Assembly (NCBI RefSeq): GCF_000021305.1 | Contig: NC_011772.1 | Span: 3,510,001-3,574,000 of the forward strand | Reading direction: 5' to 3' | Origin: Bacillus cereus G9842 | GTDB taxonomy: Bacteria > Bacillota > Bacilli > Bacillales > Bacillaceae_G | Length of the DNA stretch: 64,000 nt | Translations under genes and position numbers: made by a program | Shown here: positions 62,931-64,000 of the stretch, piece after piece | How positions within the stretch are numbered: position 1 is the stretch's first letter | Layout of the letters: each line of letters starts with the position of its first letter | The notes under the pieces: model-generated | Told to the model about the DNA's origin: nothing | What the model saw: only the letters and a program-made list of their open reading frames with translations | Databases searched by the model: none

Positions 62931-63734
62931 TTAAAAATCAATCATAATAATCGTTTTATCATCTGGTCTTATTCTCTTTTCCCCTTCCAGCTCTTCAATG
63001 ATTGCTACATATTCGTTTATACTATTCTTTCTTATATATGCAACTGTTTGTTCGAGTGGCCAATCTGGGTGAAATAACCCGTCTGAACAAATAAAAATTC
63101 CACTCACTTCATCTATATGTAATTCACCATGTTGTAAATAATGTATCGCTTCTTTCATTCCATTTGCAACTGAATAACCATTTGGCATATTTGCAAGATA
63201 ACGATTGTACTTTAACTGTTCTCGAACATCTTGAAAAACATGTTCCTCCGGGACAGATAAACCTTTCTTACGATCTTCTTCCCTCTTCCTTTTTGCTCGG
63301 TTACTAATTCCTTTAACTGTGTCTTTCGTTAATACTTGCATCGTTCCATTTTGAAAAGTTGCGACAATCATACAGTCCCCAAGCTGCGCATATTCAATTT
63401 TCTCACCATCTATTTGAACTGCCGCAATACATGTACACCACAAATGATCTTTCTTTCTCGTATCTACTTTATATTCCAACATTTTGCTTTGCAATGCTTC
63501 ATTTGCTTTTGCAACTGCAAATCGTAACCTATGATTCTCTCGTAATGAAGTAAAATAACTTGCAAATAAATGCGAAGCGATGTATGCTCCATTATGTCCA
63601 TTTTCATCACCAAACGGGACAAGTGGTGTTGCACCGTCACATACACCATAAATCTTTTTTTCTTTATTACAAAAATAAGAATCCTCACATTCTTGCTTCA
63701 ACGGGCTTTTCTGTTGATATGTTTTTATCTTCAC
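62931..63734 (-). CDS. PP2C-like protein serine/threonine phosphatase
   Basis: 267 residues from a GTG start at 63734 (AAAGGGG, 7 bases upstream). PP2C landmarks: YGVCDGAT (Asp metal ligand), HNGAYIAS, YAQLGDCMIV, GIFICSDGLFHPDW (Asp) and PDDKTIIMIDF. The metal-binding Asp residues are kept, so it is probably active. It resembles PP2C_2 members of unknown target. First gene of a unit with an amidase and a DUF2164 protein. Confidence 0.85.
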   Translation of the reverse strand: MKIKTYQQKSPLKQECEDSYFCNKEKKIYGVCDGATPLVPFGDENGHNGAYIASHLFASYFTSLRENHRLRFAVAKANEALQSKMLEYKVDTRKKDHLWCTCIAAVQIDGEKIEYAQLGDCMIVATFQNGTMQVLTKDTVKGISNRAKRKREEDRKKGLSVPEEHVFQDVREQLKYNRYLANMPNGYSVANGMKEAIHYLQHGELHIDEVSGIFICSDGLFHPDWPLEQTVAYIRKNSINEYVAIIEELEGEKRIRPDDKTIIMIDF

Positions 63735-63878
63735 AACTGTATCCCCTTTCAAATAATAAAATACTCAAATTCTTTTGATTAATCTAATTTACCGAAATAA
63801 ACTGTTTTTACCCAAAACTTTCAATATCATATATAATCTTGAAATAATATGAATTTTTCAGTGAAGGACGGGAAAGAA

Positions 63879-64000
63879 ATGGTCAGATTCCTTGGTGTTA
63901 TTATCGGTTCTATTATTATTGCGGTTGCCTTTAATCTTTTCCTTATCCCCCACAAAATTTTAAGTAGTGGAATTGGCGGAATTGCTATTATTTTAGGAAT
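63879..64000 (+). CDS. YitT-family membrane protein (3' end outside the window)
   Basis: The first 40 residues are seen: MVRFLGVIIGSIIIAVAFNL, a short LIPHKILSSG loop and GIGGIAIIL. This is the start of a YitT/DUF2179-type membrane protein (GGxxGIA after the first helix). Ribosome site GGACGGGAAA. Divergent from the PP2C-like gene. The rest lies past the right edge. Confidence 0.75.
   Translation, partial: MVRFLGVIIGSIIIAVAFNLFLIPHKILSSGIGGIAIILG

Overview
The window comes from a low-GC, spore-forming Firmicute of the Bacillus cereus group. The evidence is spore genes (a GerA/B/C-type germinant receptor, SspN, SspO, SspP, the cortex-lytic glucosaminidase SleL), strong AGGAGG-type ribosome sites, A/T-rich intergenic regions with many intrinsic terminators, and interspersed repeats of the bcr type. 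Gene order from parC/parE through plsY to aconitase, with yneT-, yneR-, yneP- and yneN-like genes and the ssp genes, matches the cluster known in B. subtilis, but with inserted material. No tRNA, rRNA, CRISPR array or transposase was seen.

Layout. 1-3.7 kb: a GerA/GerB/GerC germinant receptor operon, cut by the left edge. 3.7-9.5 kb (minus): a three-gene unit of a membrane-anchored von Willebrand A protein, a 1120-residue FtsZ/tubulin-like GTPase and a 44-residue acidic-tailed protein. This is the best candidate for a little-studied system. 9.7-11.8 kb: a VOC protein, a small unknown protein, a Gly/Cys-rich protein and a methyltransferase. 11.8-17.7 kb: three tandem OppA-like peptide-binding lipoproteins with the same promoter; the middle one is broken by small indels in A-tracts. 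18-22 kb: a dicarboxylate symporter, then an ECF sigma / anti-sigma / LCP operon with a recognisable self-promoter. 22-24.7 kb: an ABC-2 exporter divergent from a TetR regulator, with two matching palindromic operators between them. 24.8-27.4 kb: a WYL regulator divergent from a VOC protein, and an oxidoreductase. 27.4-32.1 kb: two structured repeats and topoisomerase IV (parE-parC). 32.3-37.5 kb: a 31-residue membrane peptide, a CoA-binding protein, HtrA, an orphan response regulator and anaerobic ribonucleotide reductase (nrdD-nrdG).

37.7-49.5 kb: plsY, a HesB-like protein, a thioesterase, sleL, sspN, an FbpB-like peptide, a DnaQ-type exonuclease, a thioredoxin-like protein, an ABC exporter, aconitase, sspO, a polysaccharide deacetylase and sspP. 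49.6-54.3 kb: an Hsp20-like protein, an MFS transporter, an AlaX-type editing protein, a Nudix hydrolase and a SAP-like protein. 54.3-59.2 kb: bioY, an acyl-CoA ligase and a thiolase (as in B. subtilis yhfU-yhfT-yhfS) with a BirA-like operator, then a second acyl-CoA synthetase. 59.4-64 kb: an XRE regulator, a zinc ribbon protein, a frameshifted GNAT gene, CsbD, a DUF2164 protein, an amidase, a PP2C-like phosphatase and the start of a YitT-family gene.

Much of the content concerns sporulation and germination, the cell envelope, and small-molecule uptake. Function calls rest on motifs and gene order read by eye; no database search was run.
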